Part shown: one piece after another, positions 54,593-63,601 of the stretch
Layout: each line of letters starts with the position of its first letter
Position numbering within the stretch: the first letter of the stretch is position 1
Origin: Bacillus sp. E(2018)
GTDB taxonomy: Bacteria; Bacillota; Bacilli; Bacillales; Fictibacillaceae
Length of the DNA stretch: 64,000 bases
Direction of reading: 5' to 3'
Assembly (NCBI RefSeq): GCF_005503015.1
Contig: NZ_SCOL01000001.1
Span: forward strand, 1,612,001 to 1,676,000
Translations under genes and position numbers: made by a program
The notes under the pieces: generated by a model
Told to the model about the DNA's origin: nothing
What the model saw: the letters and a program-made list of their open reading frames with translations, nothing else
The model's database searches: none

Positions 54593-55381
54593 TTAAAGTG
54601 CTTTCACCATACCGCCATCGATCAGCAGTGACTGGCCAGTTATATAAGTGTTTGCGTCAGAGCAAAGGAACACGACCATCTTAGCAAACTCCGCAGGTTC
54701 ACCATATCGGCCAAGTGGAATTCCGCTTTCCATGGAAGTTCTGACCTCTTCAGCAGAAACGCCTTTTTTCTCAGCCATCATTTGGTCTAATTCACCTACT
54801 CGATCAGTTCCGATTCGCCCCGGGCCGATGGTATTAATCAAAATGCCATCTTTCCCTAGCTCTTGTGAAAGACTCTTTGATAATCCGTTGATTGCTGTTC
54901 GGAAAGTGTTAGATAGGATGAGTCCGTCGATCGGCTGTTTAAAAGACGAAGAAGCGATATTCACGATACGACCTCCGCCGTTTTTAATCATATTAGGCGT
55001 AACCGCGCGAACAGAACGCACAAGACTGAGTAATGTTAACTCAAAGGCACCCTGCCAATGCTCATCTTCAAAATCATTAAAAGTACCAGCAGGAGGACCC
55101 CCTGCATTGTTCACGAGCACATCCACACTGCCAAATTTCTCTACTGCTGCTGCAACAAGTTCATCGATCTCATTACGCTGTGTGATGTCACATTTTTTAT
55201 AGAAAACATCCGAACCTGTTTCACGCTTTATTTCGTCTGCTGTCAGAGAAAGCTGTTCTTCATCACGGCTTGTCAACATCACGTTCGCACCTTCTCGTGC
55301 AAATTCTAATGCACAAGCTTTTCCAAGTCCTTTACTTGAAGCAAGCACAAGGACATTTTTTCCTTTTAACCCTAAATCCAT
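54593..55381 (-). CDS. SDR-fold oxidoreductase with atypical active site
   Basis: 262 residues of the short-chain dehydrogenase fold similar to 3-oxoacyl-ACP reductases: NVLVLASSKGLGKACALEF, NNAGGPPAG and the ending TYITGQSLLIDGG. The nucleotide loop reads ASSKGLG rather than TGxxxGxG. Where YxxSK should be, the alignment gives S-N-T-F-R (in LILSNTFRTAINGL), so the catalytic Tyr and Lys are replaced. Related proteins with imperfect tetrads form a known subgroup of unknown function. Last gene of a three-gene operon with an aldehyde dehydrogenase and an FAH-family protein. Confidence 0.8.
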   Translation of the reverse strand: MDLGLKGKNVLVLASSKGLGKACALEFAREGANVMLTSRDEEQLSLTADEIKRETGSDVFYKKCDITQRNEIDELVAAAVEKFGSVDVLVNNAGGPPAGTFNDFEDEHWQGAFELTLLSLVRSVRAVTPNMIKNGGGRIVNIASSSFKQPIDGLILSNTFRTAINGLSKSLSQELGKDGILINTIGPGRIGTDRVGELDQMMAEKKGVSAEEVRTSMESGIPLGRYGEPAEFAKMVVFLCSDANTYITGQSLLIDGGMVKAL

Positions 55382-55411
55382 ATCACAATCACCTGGTTTC
55401 TTAGAAAGATT

Positions 55412-56836
55412 TTATAGTACGAAACTTACGTATTTCGTTTCTAGATAAGCTTCCATACCTTCTACGCCACCTTCACGTCCAAGACCGCTCTCTTTCATAC
55501 CTCCGAACGGTGCTTGTGCAGCAGAAGGGACACCATCGTTCCAGCCTATGATTCCATAATCTAAACCTTCAACAACTTGAGTTCCTTTGGACATACTCTC
55601 TGTATAAACATATGCCGCTAAACCAAATGGACTTGTGTTTGCAAGGCGGATCCCTTCTTCAACACTGCTGATCTTGTGAATCGGTATGACTGGACCGAAC
55701 GTTTCTTCATTCATGATCAACATATCTTGTGAAACATTTTTCAGGACCGTCGGCTCGTAATAATACCCACCGTTATCTGCTCTTCCTTTTCCTCCTGTTA
55801 CACACTCTGCACCGTTTGAAACAGCATTTTCCACGTGCTCTGAGATCTTTTCATACCCGTCTTTGTTAATGATTGGACCGATATCTGTACCTTCTTCCAA
55901 ACCGTTTCCTACTTTTAGTTTCTTTGCTTCAGCGGCTACTCGTTCTACAAACTCTTCATAAACACTTTCTTGCACATATACTCGGTTGATACAGATACAC
56001 GTTTGACCTGCGTTACGAAACTTAGAAGCTACAATTCCAGCGACTGCTTTATTTAAGTCTGCGTCCTCAAGAACGACTGCTGGAGCATGACCGCCTAGTT
56101 CCATTGAAACGTTCTTTACAGTTGCGGCACTTTGCTCGATCAATTTCTTTCCGATCTCTGTAGAGCCTGTAAAGGTCACTTTTCTAACTTTCTCAGAATC
56201 CATAATGGCTTTTCCAATGACAGAAGAAGATCCTGTTACTAGATTGATGACGCCTTTTGGGAAGCCTGCTTGATCGGCTAATTCTACTAACTTAATTGCT
56301 GTAAGTGGCGTTTCCTTTGGTGGTTTTACGATAAACGTACAGCCTGCAGCGAGCGCTGGGCCGAGCTTTCTTGTGATCATTGCTGCTGGGAAGTTCCATG
56401 GCGTGATGGCTGCAACGACTCCAACAGGCTGACGTAAAACTTGCATTCTCTTGTTTTCTGCACTTGAAGGAATTGTACGGCCGTAGATCCGCTTACCCTC
56501 TTCTGCGTACCATTTGATGAAAGATGCAGCATACATCACTTCACCTATTGATTCTTTTAATGGTTTTCCCATCTCAAGTGTCATTAGTTCTGCTAGCTCT
56601 TCTTTTTGTTCGATCATTAAGTCGTGCAGTTTCATCAGATAGTCAGCACGCTCGTAAGCCGTTAACTTGGACCAGCTCGGAAATGCTTTGTGAGCTGCAT
56701 CAATCGCAGCATCTGTTTCTTCTTTTCCACAAGATGCTACAGTTCCTACCACTTCACCGTTAGCAGGGTTGTATACCTCTATTTTTTCGAGAGAATCTCC
56801 TGTCCATGAACCGTTAATATAAAGCAGCTTTTCCAT
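55412..56836 (-). CDS. NAD(P)-dependent aldehyde dehydrogenase, succinate-semialdehyde type
   Basis: 474 residues. TPWNFPAAMITRKLGPALAAG, FTGSTEIGKKL, the glutamate in MELGGHAP, the catalytic Cys in NAGQTCICINR and the final FGGMKESGLGREGG are all present, closest in feel to succinate-semialdehyde dehydrogenases (GabD). Follows the FAH gene by 36 bp. Substrate is not certain; the neighbours suggest degradation of an aromatic or hydroxy-acid compound ending in a semialdehyde. Confidence 0.85.
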   Translation of the reverse strand: MEKLLYINGSWTGDSLEKIEVYNPANGEVVGTVASCGKEETDAAIDAAHKAFPSWSKLTAYERADYLMKLHDLMIEQKEELAELMTLEMGKPLKESIGEVMYAASFIKWYAEEGKRIYGRTIPSSAENKRMQVLRQPVGVVAAITPWNFPAAMITRKLGPALAAGCTFIVKPPKETPLTAIKLVELADQAGFPKGVINLVTGSSSVIGKAIMDSEKVRKVTFTGSTEIGKKLIEQSAATVKNVSMELGGHAPAVVLEDADLNKAVAGIVASKFRNAGQTCICINRVYVQESVYEEFVERVAAEAKKLKVGNGLEEGTDIGPIINKDGYEKISEHVENAVSNGAECVTGGKGRADNGGYYYEPTVLKNVSQDMLIMNEETFGPVIPIHKISSVEEGIRLANTSPFGLAAYVYTESMSKGTQVVEGLDYGIIGWNDGVPSAAQAPFGGMKESGLGREGGVEGMEAYLETKYVSFVL

Positions 56837-56872
56837 GTGAATTCCTCCTCTATGTAACTAGTTAATTCGACT

Positions 56873-57757
56873 TCATTCTACTATTTCATTACGAAGTGTC
56901 CCGATTCCTTCAATTGTGATCTCGATAACATCACGGGGCTTCAAAAATACAGGCGGCTTCATTCCTTTACCTACTCCAGCAGGTGTACCTGTCGCGATAA
57001 TATCTCCAGCTTCAAGCGTCATGCCTTTTGAAAGCTCGTTAATCATAGTTGGGATGTCAAAGATAAAATCAGATGTGTTTCCGTTCTGCCTCACATCACC
57101 GTTTACTTTTGTTACAATCGAAAGATTTTCTGGGTTTGGTATCTCAGAGTGATGGACGATCCATGGACCCATCGGGCAAGTTCCATTGAGACTTTTTCCG
57201 AGTAAAAATTGCTTATGCTTCTGTTGCAAGTCACGAGCTGTAATATCGTTGATGATCGTAAATCCAAAAATGTGATCCATCGCTTCTTCCTTCTTTATAC
57301 TCGTACCCGTTTTGCCGATTATTATAGCTAACTCGCCTTCATAATCTAATTGATCGGTTATGGAAGAATGACTAGGAACTCCTTCATCATGACCAATAAT
57401 AGATGTTGGAGCTTTTGAAAATACCATGATATCTTCCGGAATGTCTGCTTCGCTTCCCATTTCTATCGCATGGTCGCGGTAATTTTTTCCGATGCAGAAC
57501 ACATTTTTGCCTGGACGCGGAATCGGAGCTTTTAACTGGATTCCATTGAAATCGTATGTATGATTAGCTACAGAATCAGAAGAGATCAAACTCTTTACCT
57601 TTTCCAAAAATTCGTCACCAAGAGCAATTGCCTCGAGTAAGGTTGTTGGAAACTCCATCTCTCTGCTTTTAGAGAGCTCTGATACATTTACAATTTTTTC
57701 TTCTTTCACAAGGCCAATGAAGTCCTCGCCATGCTTAACAGCTGTAACCCATTTCAC
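56873..57757 (-). CDS. Fumarylacetoacetate hydrolase-family protein
   Basis: 294 residues. The C-terminal FAH core includes FCIGKNYRDHAIEMG, DYEGELAIIIGK with the metal-binding Glu residues, GFTIINDITARDLQ, GKSLNGTCPMGPWIV and AGDIIATGTPAGVG. The family hydrolyses or decarboxylates 2-oxo compounds such as acylpyruvates and 2-hydroxyhepta-2,4-dienedioate. First gene of the operon on the minus strand; an AAGGAGGAATCAG-type ribosome site precedes the ATG. Confidence 0.88.
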   Translation of the reverse strand: MKWVTAVKHGEDFIGLVKEEKIVNVSELSKSREMEFPTTLLEAIALGDEFLEKVKSLISSDSVANHTYDFNGIQLKAPIPRPGKNVFCIGKNYRDHAIEMGSEADIPEDIMVFSKAPTSIIGHDEGVPSHSSITDQLDYEGELAIIIGKTGTSIKKEEAMDHIFGFTIINDITARDLQQKHKQFLLGKSLNGTCPMGPWIVHHSEIPNPENLSIVTKVNGDVRQNGNTSDFIFDIPTMINELSKGMTLEAGDIIATGTPAGVGKGMKPPVFLKPRDVIEITIEGIGTLRNEIVE

Positions 57758-57949
57758 GATAACTGATTCCTCCTTTAAGAAACGCTTACATCGTAATTAT
57801 TACTACTATATCGGTTCTGACTTTGTACCGTAAAGAAATTTGGCTATGTTAAAAGACAATACTAGTTTTTGATTCTTTTTAAAATATGGTAAAATAGTTT
57901 GTCATCTAAAACGCCCTTTCAAGGGTAACAGTAATGAGGTTATCAAATT

Positions 57950-59707
57950 ATGAAAACTGTACTAAGTACGTTAAATGCTAAATATATACACACATGCCTT
58001 GCGCTGCGCTATTTGAAAGCGTATAGCGAACCTGATTTTCCTGTAACGATTCGAGAATTCACGATTAAGGATCCTTCTCTTAACATTGTGACTGACCTTT
58101 ACAGCCAAGAGCCTGACGTTCTCGGATTCAGCTGCTATATTTGGAATATTGAAGAGACGATAAAAGTAATTCAGATGTTTAAAAAGATTAAACCAGAAAC
58201 GAAGATCGTCTTAGGCGGACCTGAAGTATCTTATGATGTCGCACATTGGCTCCAACAGATTCCCGAAGTAGACTTTATTGTCGTGAATGAAGGCGAGGAA
58301 ACGTTTAAATATTTGCTAACTCAGATTCAGAATGATGGTAACTTTGAATCGGTTGCTGGACTCGCCTATCGAAAAGATGGAGTGCCTAAAATTAACGGTC
58401 CTCGAGAAAAACTGGACTTAAAAACAGTTCCATCTCCATTCCGTTTCGAAGAAGATATACAGTCATTATCCAAACGGATCACGTATTTTGAGACAAGCCG
58501 TGGCTGTCCCTATTCATGTGCGTTCTGCTTATCATCGATTGAAGTTGGAGTTCGTTATTTTGATCCAAAACTCGTTAAAGACGATCTGATCTTCTTAATG
58601 GATAATGGTGCAAAGATCATTAAGTTTGTAGACAGAACGTTCAACATTCGGAGAGATTATGCACTCGACATGTTCTCCTTCTTGATTGAAAACAGAAGAC
58701 CGGGAGTTGTTTTTCAGTTTGAGATCACAGCAGATATCATGAGACCTGAAGTCATCGATTATTTAAATGAACATGCACCAAAAGGATTGTTCCGTTTTGA
58801 GATCGGAGTTCAATCTACAAACGATGCTGTTAACGAACTGGTACAACGCCGCCAGAATTTTGAGAAACTTACGCGTACCGTAACTACTGTTCGGGATGGA
58901 GGAAAGATCGTTCAGCATCTAGACTTAATCGCTGGATTGCCTGAGGAAGATTACAACTCGTTCAGAAAGACATTTAATGATGTATTCGCTTTTGGTATCG
59001 AAGAAGTTCAGTTAGGTTTCTTGAAGATGTTAAGAGGTACAGGTCTACGATTAACAGCCGAAAAACATGATTATGTGTATATGGATCATTCTCCATATGA
59101 AATCTTAGGAAACAACGTTCTCACTTTTGATGAAATCATTCGGATCAAACAAGTGGAAGACGTATTAGAAAAATATTGGAACGATCATAGAATGGATCAT
59201 ACCGTTAAGTATTTGATACACCATGTATTCTCATCACCTTTTGACTTCTTTCAAGAATTCGGGACCTATTGGGAAACACGTGGATGGTCAAGAATCGGCC
59301 ATCAGTTAGAAGACTTATATACGCGCTTGATCGCATTCTTAACGGAAGCAGCACCTCACTCACTTCCAGTTGCAGAAAGCCTGATGAAACTTGATTATTT
59401 AGAAAGACAACAGTTCAAACCACGTAAGCCATGGTGGGAAAACACACAGAACAAAGAAGAAACATCAAAAGTACTATCACTGCTCGCTCAATATCCTGAA
59501 ATGATCGAAGGGTTTCCAGCTCTTTCTGAAAAAGATATGCACAAGCACGCGTTTGTAACGGATACAGCGATCGATCCATTATCGGATCAATTAGATCCAC
59601 AAGGTGAGAAAGATTTCTTAATCATCGCGTTGTTTGATCCTAAACAGCAGTCAACTAAAGTATTCACAACATCTAAAAAGTCATTGCTAACAAAAAAGGA
59701 TGCGTAA
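57950..59707 (+). CDS. B12-binding radical SAM protein (DUF4080 type)
   Basis: 585 residues. The N-terminal 130 residues are a cobalamin-binding-like Rossmann domain (PDVLGFSCYIWNIEET, IVLGGPEVSYD, FIVVNEGEETF). The radical SAM cluster is Cys186, Cys190 and Cys193 in SRGCPYSCAFC. A C-terminal DUF4080-like region ends with KVFTTSKKSLLTKKDA. Members methylate or rearrange unknown substrates. It is a single gene on the plus strand, with a terminator in its last codons. B12 dependence is inferred from the domain alone. Confidence 0.88.
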   Translation: MKTVLSTLNAKYIHTCLALRYLKAYSEPDFPVTIREFTIKDPSLNIVTDLYSQEPDVLGFSCYIWNIEETIKVIQMFKKIKPETKIVLGGPEVSYDVAHWLQQIPEVDFIVVNEGEETFKYLLTQIQNDGNFESVAGLAYRKDGVPKINGPREKLDLKTVPSPFRFEEDIQSLSKRITYFETSRGCPYSCAFCLSSIEVGVRYFDPKLVKDDLIFLMDNGAKIIKFVDRTFNIRRDYALDMFSFLIENRRPGVVFQFEITADIMRPEVIDYLNEHAPKGLFRFEIGVQSTNDAVNELVQRRQNFEKLTRTVTTVRDGGKIVQHLDLIAGLPEEDYNSFRKTFNDVFAFGIEEVQLGFLKMLRGTGLRLTAEKHDYVYMDHSPYEILGNNVLTFDEIIRIKQVEDVLEKYWNDHRMDHTVKYLIHHVFSSPFDFFQEFGTYWETRGWSRIGHQLEDLYTRLIAFLTEAAPHSLPVAESLMKLDYLERQQFKPRKPWWENTQNKEETSKVLSLLAQYPEMIEGFPALSEKDMHKHAFVTDTAIDPLSDQLDPQGEKDFLIIALFDPKQQSTKVFTTSKKSLLTKKDA

Positions 59708-59724
59708 AATCGCATCCTTTTTCT
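59692..59724 (+). terminator. Terminator overlapping the end of the radical SAM gene
   Basis: AAAAAGGATGCG and CGCATCCTTTTT form a perfect stem with the stop codon in the loop, then a T-rich run. Confidence 0.88.
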
Positions 59725-59764
59725 ATTCTTCTTTTGTTCTTTCATTAGAGCTCTCTTGAGAAAG

Positions 59765-60005
59765 TTGATTTCCGCTCCAGGTTGCACGCTTTCCATGGGG
59801 CGACTTGTCTAGTTGCAGTGACTAACCCCTCGAGGTCAAAAGTTAAACAGTCAAGAAGGCAAAGTGCGCCTTCATAGCCCATTCAACTTTTGCTTGTCGG
59901 GGCTGAACGAGTCACTTCCACTTTTCGGACTGCCGCTTTGCGCTGTTAGGAGTCTCCACCTGACCGCTCGTCCCATAGGAGTCGGCAACCTTACGTTACA
60001 ATCAA
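59765..60005. repeat. Dispersed palindromic repeat, copy 4, with internal insertion
   Basis: Outer parts match copy 3: TTGATTTCCGCTCCAGG, GCTTTCCATGGGGCG, then after the insert TGCCGCTTTGCGCTGTTAGG, GTCTCCACC, ACCGCTCGTCCCATAGG, AGTCGGCAACC and CAATCAA. The total is 241 bp against 126 in copy 3 because of a second element between about 59803 and 59930. It occupies the gap between the radical SAM and HlyD-like genes. Confidence 0.75.
59803..59930. repeat. Second palindromic repeat nested in copy 4
   Basis: Nested inverted arms: GTGACT (59818) with AGTCAC (59910), CCCCTCGA with TCGGGG, AAAAGTT with AACTTTT, and a central hairpin GAAGGCAAAGTGCGCCTTC. It resembles the long palindromic repeats with CAGTCAAGAAGGCAAAGTGC centres that occur widely in Bacillus genomes (from memory). 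Confidence 0.65.
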
Positions 60006-60082
60006 CTTGTCAATGAAGTTTCTTGATTGTTCAATAGCTAGTAAGATTCATGCAAAAAGCCTTTAAGCCTCTATAAAGATTT

Positions 60083-61156
60083 CTACTTTTTTAAGACCGG
60101 CTGCCCTGAAACAAAAACAGGCGAAGGGTTAAGTACGACAACCTGACCCTTTTTAAGTCCTCTTGTAATCTGCACGTTACCCTTTTGCTCAAGACCAGTA
60201 GAAACGGTATGCTTATACAATTTGTTCTTCACGATTGTGAACACATACGTTTCCCCAGCGTCTTTTAAAATGGCTTGCTCAGAAACGGTAGTCGCCTTTT
60301 CTGCAAGTTTTTCGGTTACGAGAATCTGGGCTGATTGTCCTTCGACCCAAGCAGCTTCATCCTCTACGAGGACAGTTAACTTAAAGGTATTTTGTTCAGT
60401 TGGCAAAACCGTTTGAACCGTGCCTTTCGATAATTTTTTACCTGTGGATTTGATTTGAACCTGGTCCCCCGTTTTCATGAGTGAAGCCAATTTTTGGTCG
60501 ATATTACTAACTAGTTCAAAGTTTCCTTGACCCACAATTGTTAACAGTGGTTCATTATTGCCAACACCATTCAATTCTGATACGACTCCATCAGCTGGAC
60601 TTTTCACACTAAGATCATCAAGCTGTTTTTCTAAATCAGATATTTCATCTGATAAGACGGAGCTTTCGTTTTCAGCCAAGTCATTTTGCAACTCAGCATT
60701 AGCTAATTTCTCTTGAAGAAGCACTTTAGCATCTTTGCTGTCTTTTTCTTCGTCAAAATCTGAGAGTTCACTTTTCCATTCACTTATTTGTTCAGAATAA
60801 TGGCTGCTTCGAACATCCGCCGCTTCTTTATCTCGTTTCAAGTTGCGAAGTTCTTTTTCAATCTCTGCATTTTCATATGTAATTAAGGTTTGTCCGGAAG
60901 TTACCGTTTCTCCTTTTGTTACCATAACCTCTTTTATCGCACCGAGGGATGTATTCTCGTATACCTCAAAAGTATTTTTTGATTGAGCAACACCCGTTGT
61001 TTCGTGTGTCTTATTAAAATCTTTTTGAGAAGACAGACCGGTCTTAACTCTTGGAGCTTCAACAGCAGCGGATTCCTTTTTATCAAAAATCACGATGTTC
61101 ATGACTACCAAGAGGACAACCATAATAACTGCAGCAACCCATTTCAGTTTATTCAT
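60083..61156 (-). CDS. HlyD/RND-type membrane-fusion adaptor protein
   Basis: 357 residues: an N-terminal membrane anchor (WVAAVIMVVLLVVMNIVIF), a lipoyl-like half (NTSLGAIKEVMVTKGETVTSGQTLITYE), a coiled-coil hairpin at about 110-180, the second lipoyl half (LSVKSPADGVVSELNGVGNNEPL) and beta-barrel/MP domains ending in GLKKGQVVVLNPSPVFVSGQPV. Such adaptors link pumps (MacB-type ABC or RND) to the outside. No pump gene is next to it; it follows the Yip1 gene by 15 bp. Confidence 0.85.
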   Translation of the reverse strand: MNKLKWVAAVIMVVLLVVMNIVIFDKKESAAVEAPRVKTGLSSQKDFNKTHETTGVAQSKNTFEVYENTSLGAIKEVMVTKGETVTSGQTLITYENAEIEKELRNLKRDKEAADVRSSHYSEQISEWKSELSDFDEEKDSKDAKVLLQEKLANAELQNDLAENESSVLSDEISDLEKQLDDLSVKSPADGVVSELNGVGNNEPLLTIVGQGNFELVSNIDQKLASLMKTGDQVQIKSTGKKLSKGTVQTVLPTEQNTFKLTVLVEDEAAWVEGQSAQILVTEKLAEKATTVSEQAILKDAGETYVFTIVKNKLYKHTVSTGLEQKGNVQITRGLKKGQVVVLNPSPVFVSGQPVLKK

Positions 61157-61171
61157 TAGCTTGTCTCCTCC

Positions 61172-61843
61172 TTAAACCAACTGTCCACTAGCTAATGCAG
61201 CATATAGTGAAGATAATAGTATAAAAACAACAACAAATCCGATCGTTACAACAAGACAGTACTTCTTTTCTTTAAACGACAATTGACGAAGTGCAAAATA
61301 CATAACAACCGAGCCCCAGATGGTAAATAAATTGATGGAGTTCAAGAGCTCTTGCCAAAAACCATGCTTAAAGAATAAGACACCTGCAAAACCGAACCCT
61401 AGCGGCTGAACAACTTCCTCAGCACCTGTAACAAATTGAACCGGCAGTTCAAATAGCAATCCGATTATAAATAGAAGATATACCGTAGTCATTACGTAAA
61501 AAAGTGCTTTATATCCGATGTCTCGAAAGAAAACATATAAAAATAGTGCACCTGTATTTATCAGTAAGAATGGTAGGATCAATCCCCAAGTACCTCCTAC
61601 TAAAGCAATCAGATACCGCAAGAGCTCAAGTTCCATACCACTTAGTTTTGCTGCCTCTACAAAAGAAATCGTTTTAAATGAAGGAAACGCTGCAAAAAAA
61701 GAAAGTGCATGCAGCAATCCGCTAGCGACTAATATAGCAAAAAAACGAATCCAGAAACCCTCTTTATCTTTCCACTCATTATAAAATGCAAAGTATGTAT
61801 TCGGCTTTGTTAAAGCAGGAATAAATTGTGCTCTTCCTGTCAT
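61172..61843 (-). CDS. Yip1-family membrane protein
   Basis: 223 residues with five hydrophobic helices and a soluble N-terminus (MTGRAQFIPALTKPNTYFAF). GTWGLILPFLLINTGALFLYVF and LFTIWGSVVMYFALRQ are typical of bacterial Yip1/YIP1-domain proteins. First gene of a two-gene operon with the HlyD-like adaptor. In other Bacillaceae similar pairs precede ABC transporters; here the downstream side is a repeat. Function unknown. Confidence 0.8.
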   Translation of the reverse strand: MTGRAQFIPALTKPNTYFAFYNEWKDKEGFWIRFFAILVASGLLHALSFFAAFPSFKTISFVEAAKLSGMELELLRYLIALVGGTWGLILPFLLINTGALFLYVFFRDIGYKALFYVMTTVYLLFIIGLLFELPVQFVTGAEEVVQPLGFGFAGVLFFKHGFWQELLNSINLFTIWGSVVMYFALRQLSFKEKKYCLVVTIGFVVVFILLSSLYAALASGQLV

Positions 61844-61942
61844 GGTGCCGCCCCCTTCTATCTTTATCTCTGTCTATGTTATCACAATTTTTTACTCATA
61901 ATGACAATTTCTGACTCATTTTTGAAAAATAGTACCTTATCC

Positions 61943-61971
61943 GCATAAATACGTTGAGGTAGCAAAAACTA
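61943..61971 (+). promoter_or_regulatory. Possible sigma-G promoter of the ger operon
   Basis: GCATA (61943-61947), 17 bases, then AAAACTA (61965-61971), which matches five of seven positions of CATACTA. Forespore-specific sigma-G is expected for gerA-type operons, but the match is modest. Confidence 0.35.
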
Positions 61972-62005
61972 AACCAAATTATTGCGAATCGGGATGATGT
62001 TCATC

Positions 62006-63601
62006 ATGACTTTCTTTAAAAAACCAAGAAAATTGCTAGAACAAAAAAACACGATAAACGAAGATCAAACTTTAGAGTCTTGTTCGTCCTCTCAAAGTAA
62101 TTTTGATAAAAGCCCTCACTCAGAGCAGGATGCGAACGTTGTTCAAAATCAATCAATTGATAATCTTTTAAAAGATATTGAGAAGAGCTTTTCTTCTTCC
62201 GAAGACTTAATGACTCATTGGGTTGAGATGCCTGCTGACAAAAGCAAAGTAGCGTTAATTTTCTTGGACTCAATAATTGATAAAAAGAAACTTCAGGATT
62301 TAATATTGAATCCTCTATTTGAATTGGACAAAGATATTGATCTTCAAACATTTGAAAAAGTGATCAATATTGACTTTAAGAAACAAACAGACTTTTCGAA
62401 GATTCAAGAATTACTCTTACAATCCTACACTTTGGTATTTACGAAGGACACAACCTGCTATTTTTCGGTATTTACACCAGTTAAAACAGAACGTGATATT
62501 GCAGAACCCGATAACGAGGCTGTTATCCGAGGATCTCATGAAGGATTTATTGAGAGCATGTCAACAAATATAGCGCTCATTCGAAAACGACTTAAGAGTC
62601 CGAAGCTCGTAGTCAAGTATCTGAAAGTTGGAAAAGAAACACACACAAATATTGCGATGTTATATATGTCGGATATCGCTAATCCGGAAGTTCTTCATGA
62701 GATTGAAAGAAGGATTAACTCTATAGAAGCAGATTCTGTTATGACTCCGGGGAATATTGAAGAAAGTATTGAAGATAAGACATTTAGTTTGTTTCCTCAA
62801 ACGTTGAGCACAGAACGACCTGACCGGGTAGCTGCAAACCTGATGGAAGGAAGAGTAGCTCTTTTATATGATAGTTCACCAACCGTAAACCTTGCACCTG
62901 TAAATTTCTTTGTGTTCTATCAAACACCAGATGATTATAACAAACGATGGATGCTAGGAAGTTTTTATCGAATGATTCGCTTGTTCAGTTTTTACATTGC
63001 GATTGGACTGCCAGCCTTTTATATAGCAATCGTTTCTTTTCACTATGAGGTTATTCCTTCGGCACTTATACTCTTGATGAAAAGTTCACTAGAAAACATT
63101 CCATACCCGCCACTTTTTGAGGCGTTAGTGATGGAGCTTACGATTGAATTAATACGAGAAGCTGCTATTCGTTTGCCAACGAGGATTGGTTCCACGATCG
63201 CTATCGTTGGAGGTTTAGTAATTGGTGATGCTGTAGTAAAAGCGGGACTCATCTCGAACCTGATGATCATCGTTGTTGCAACGACAGCGATTGCGGCTTA
63301 TACAGTACCATCCAATGAGATGAGTTTAGCAGTTCGTTTGTTGCGTTTTCCATTCATGGTAGCAGCTGCAACATTCGGCTTCATAGGTATCGTGTTCGGA
63401 TTAATTCTCATGTTCTTTCATCTCTGCCGTTTATATTCATTTGGCACACCATACTTTGCACCACTTGCACCATTCAAAATAGGCGATTTAAAAGATACGA
63501 TCATTCGATTGCCCTTTTTCAAGATGAACTCTCGTCCAAGTGATATCAAACCGATTAAAAAAGATGAAGATAATCATACAAGAAAGTGGGAGAATTCATG
63601 A
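62006..63601 (+). CDS. Spore germination protein, GerA (A subunit) family
   Basis: About 531 residues from the ATG at 62006; an in-frame TTG at 61982 and ATGs between give up to 539. The N-terminal 240 residues are soluble and hydrophilic, then VIRGSHEGFIESMSTNIALIRKRLKS opens the family core. Four or five membrane helices follow (FYIAIGLPAFYIAIVSFHY, RIGSTIAIVGGLVIGDAVV, FMVAAATFGFIGIVFGLIL), with a basic C-terminal tail. It is the A subunit of a germinant receptor in the spore inner membrane. Germinant unknown. Its stop overlaps the next gene. Confidence 0.93.
   Translation: MTFFKKPRKLLEQKNTINEDQTLESCSSSQSNFDKSPHSEQDANVVQNQSIDNLLKDIEKSFSSSEDLMTHWVEMPADKSKVALIFLDSIIDKKKLQDLILNPLFELDKDIDLQTFEKVINIDFKKQTDFSKIQELLLQSYTLVFTKDTTCYFSVFTPVKTERDIAEPDNEAVIRGSHEGFIESMSTNIALIRKRLKSPKLVVKYLKVGKETHTNIAMLYMSDIANPEVLHEIERRINSIEADSVMTPGNIEESIEDKTFSLFPQTLSTERPDRVAANLMEGRVALLYDSSPTVNLAPVNFFVFYQTPDDYNKRWMLGSFYRMIRLFSFYIAIGLPAFYIAIVSFHYEVIPSALILLMKSSLENIPYPPLFEALVMELTIELIREAAIRLPTRIGSTIAIVGGLVIGDAVVKAGLISNLMIIVVATTAIAAYTVPSNEMSLAVRLLRFPFMVAAATFGFIGIVFGLILMFFHLCRLYSFGTPYFAPLAPFKIGDLKDTIIRLPFFKMNSRPSDIKPIKKDEDNHTRKWENS

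Noticed and set aside
54648-55202. A long plus-strand frame of 184 residues opposite the SDR gene
   Set aside because: It is the mirror of the real SDR gene's codon pattern, with no ribosome site and no family resemblance.
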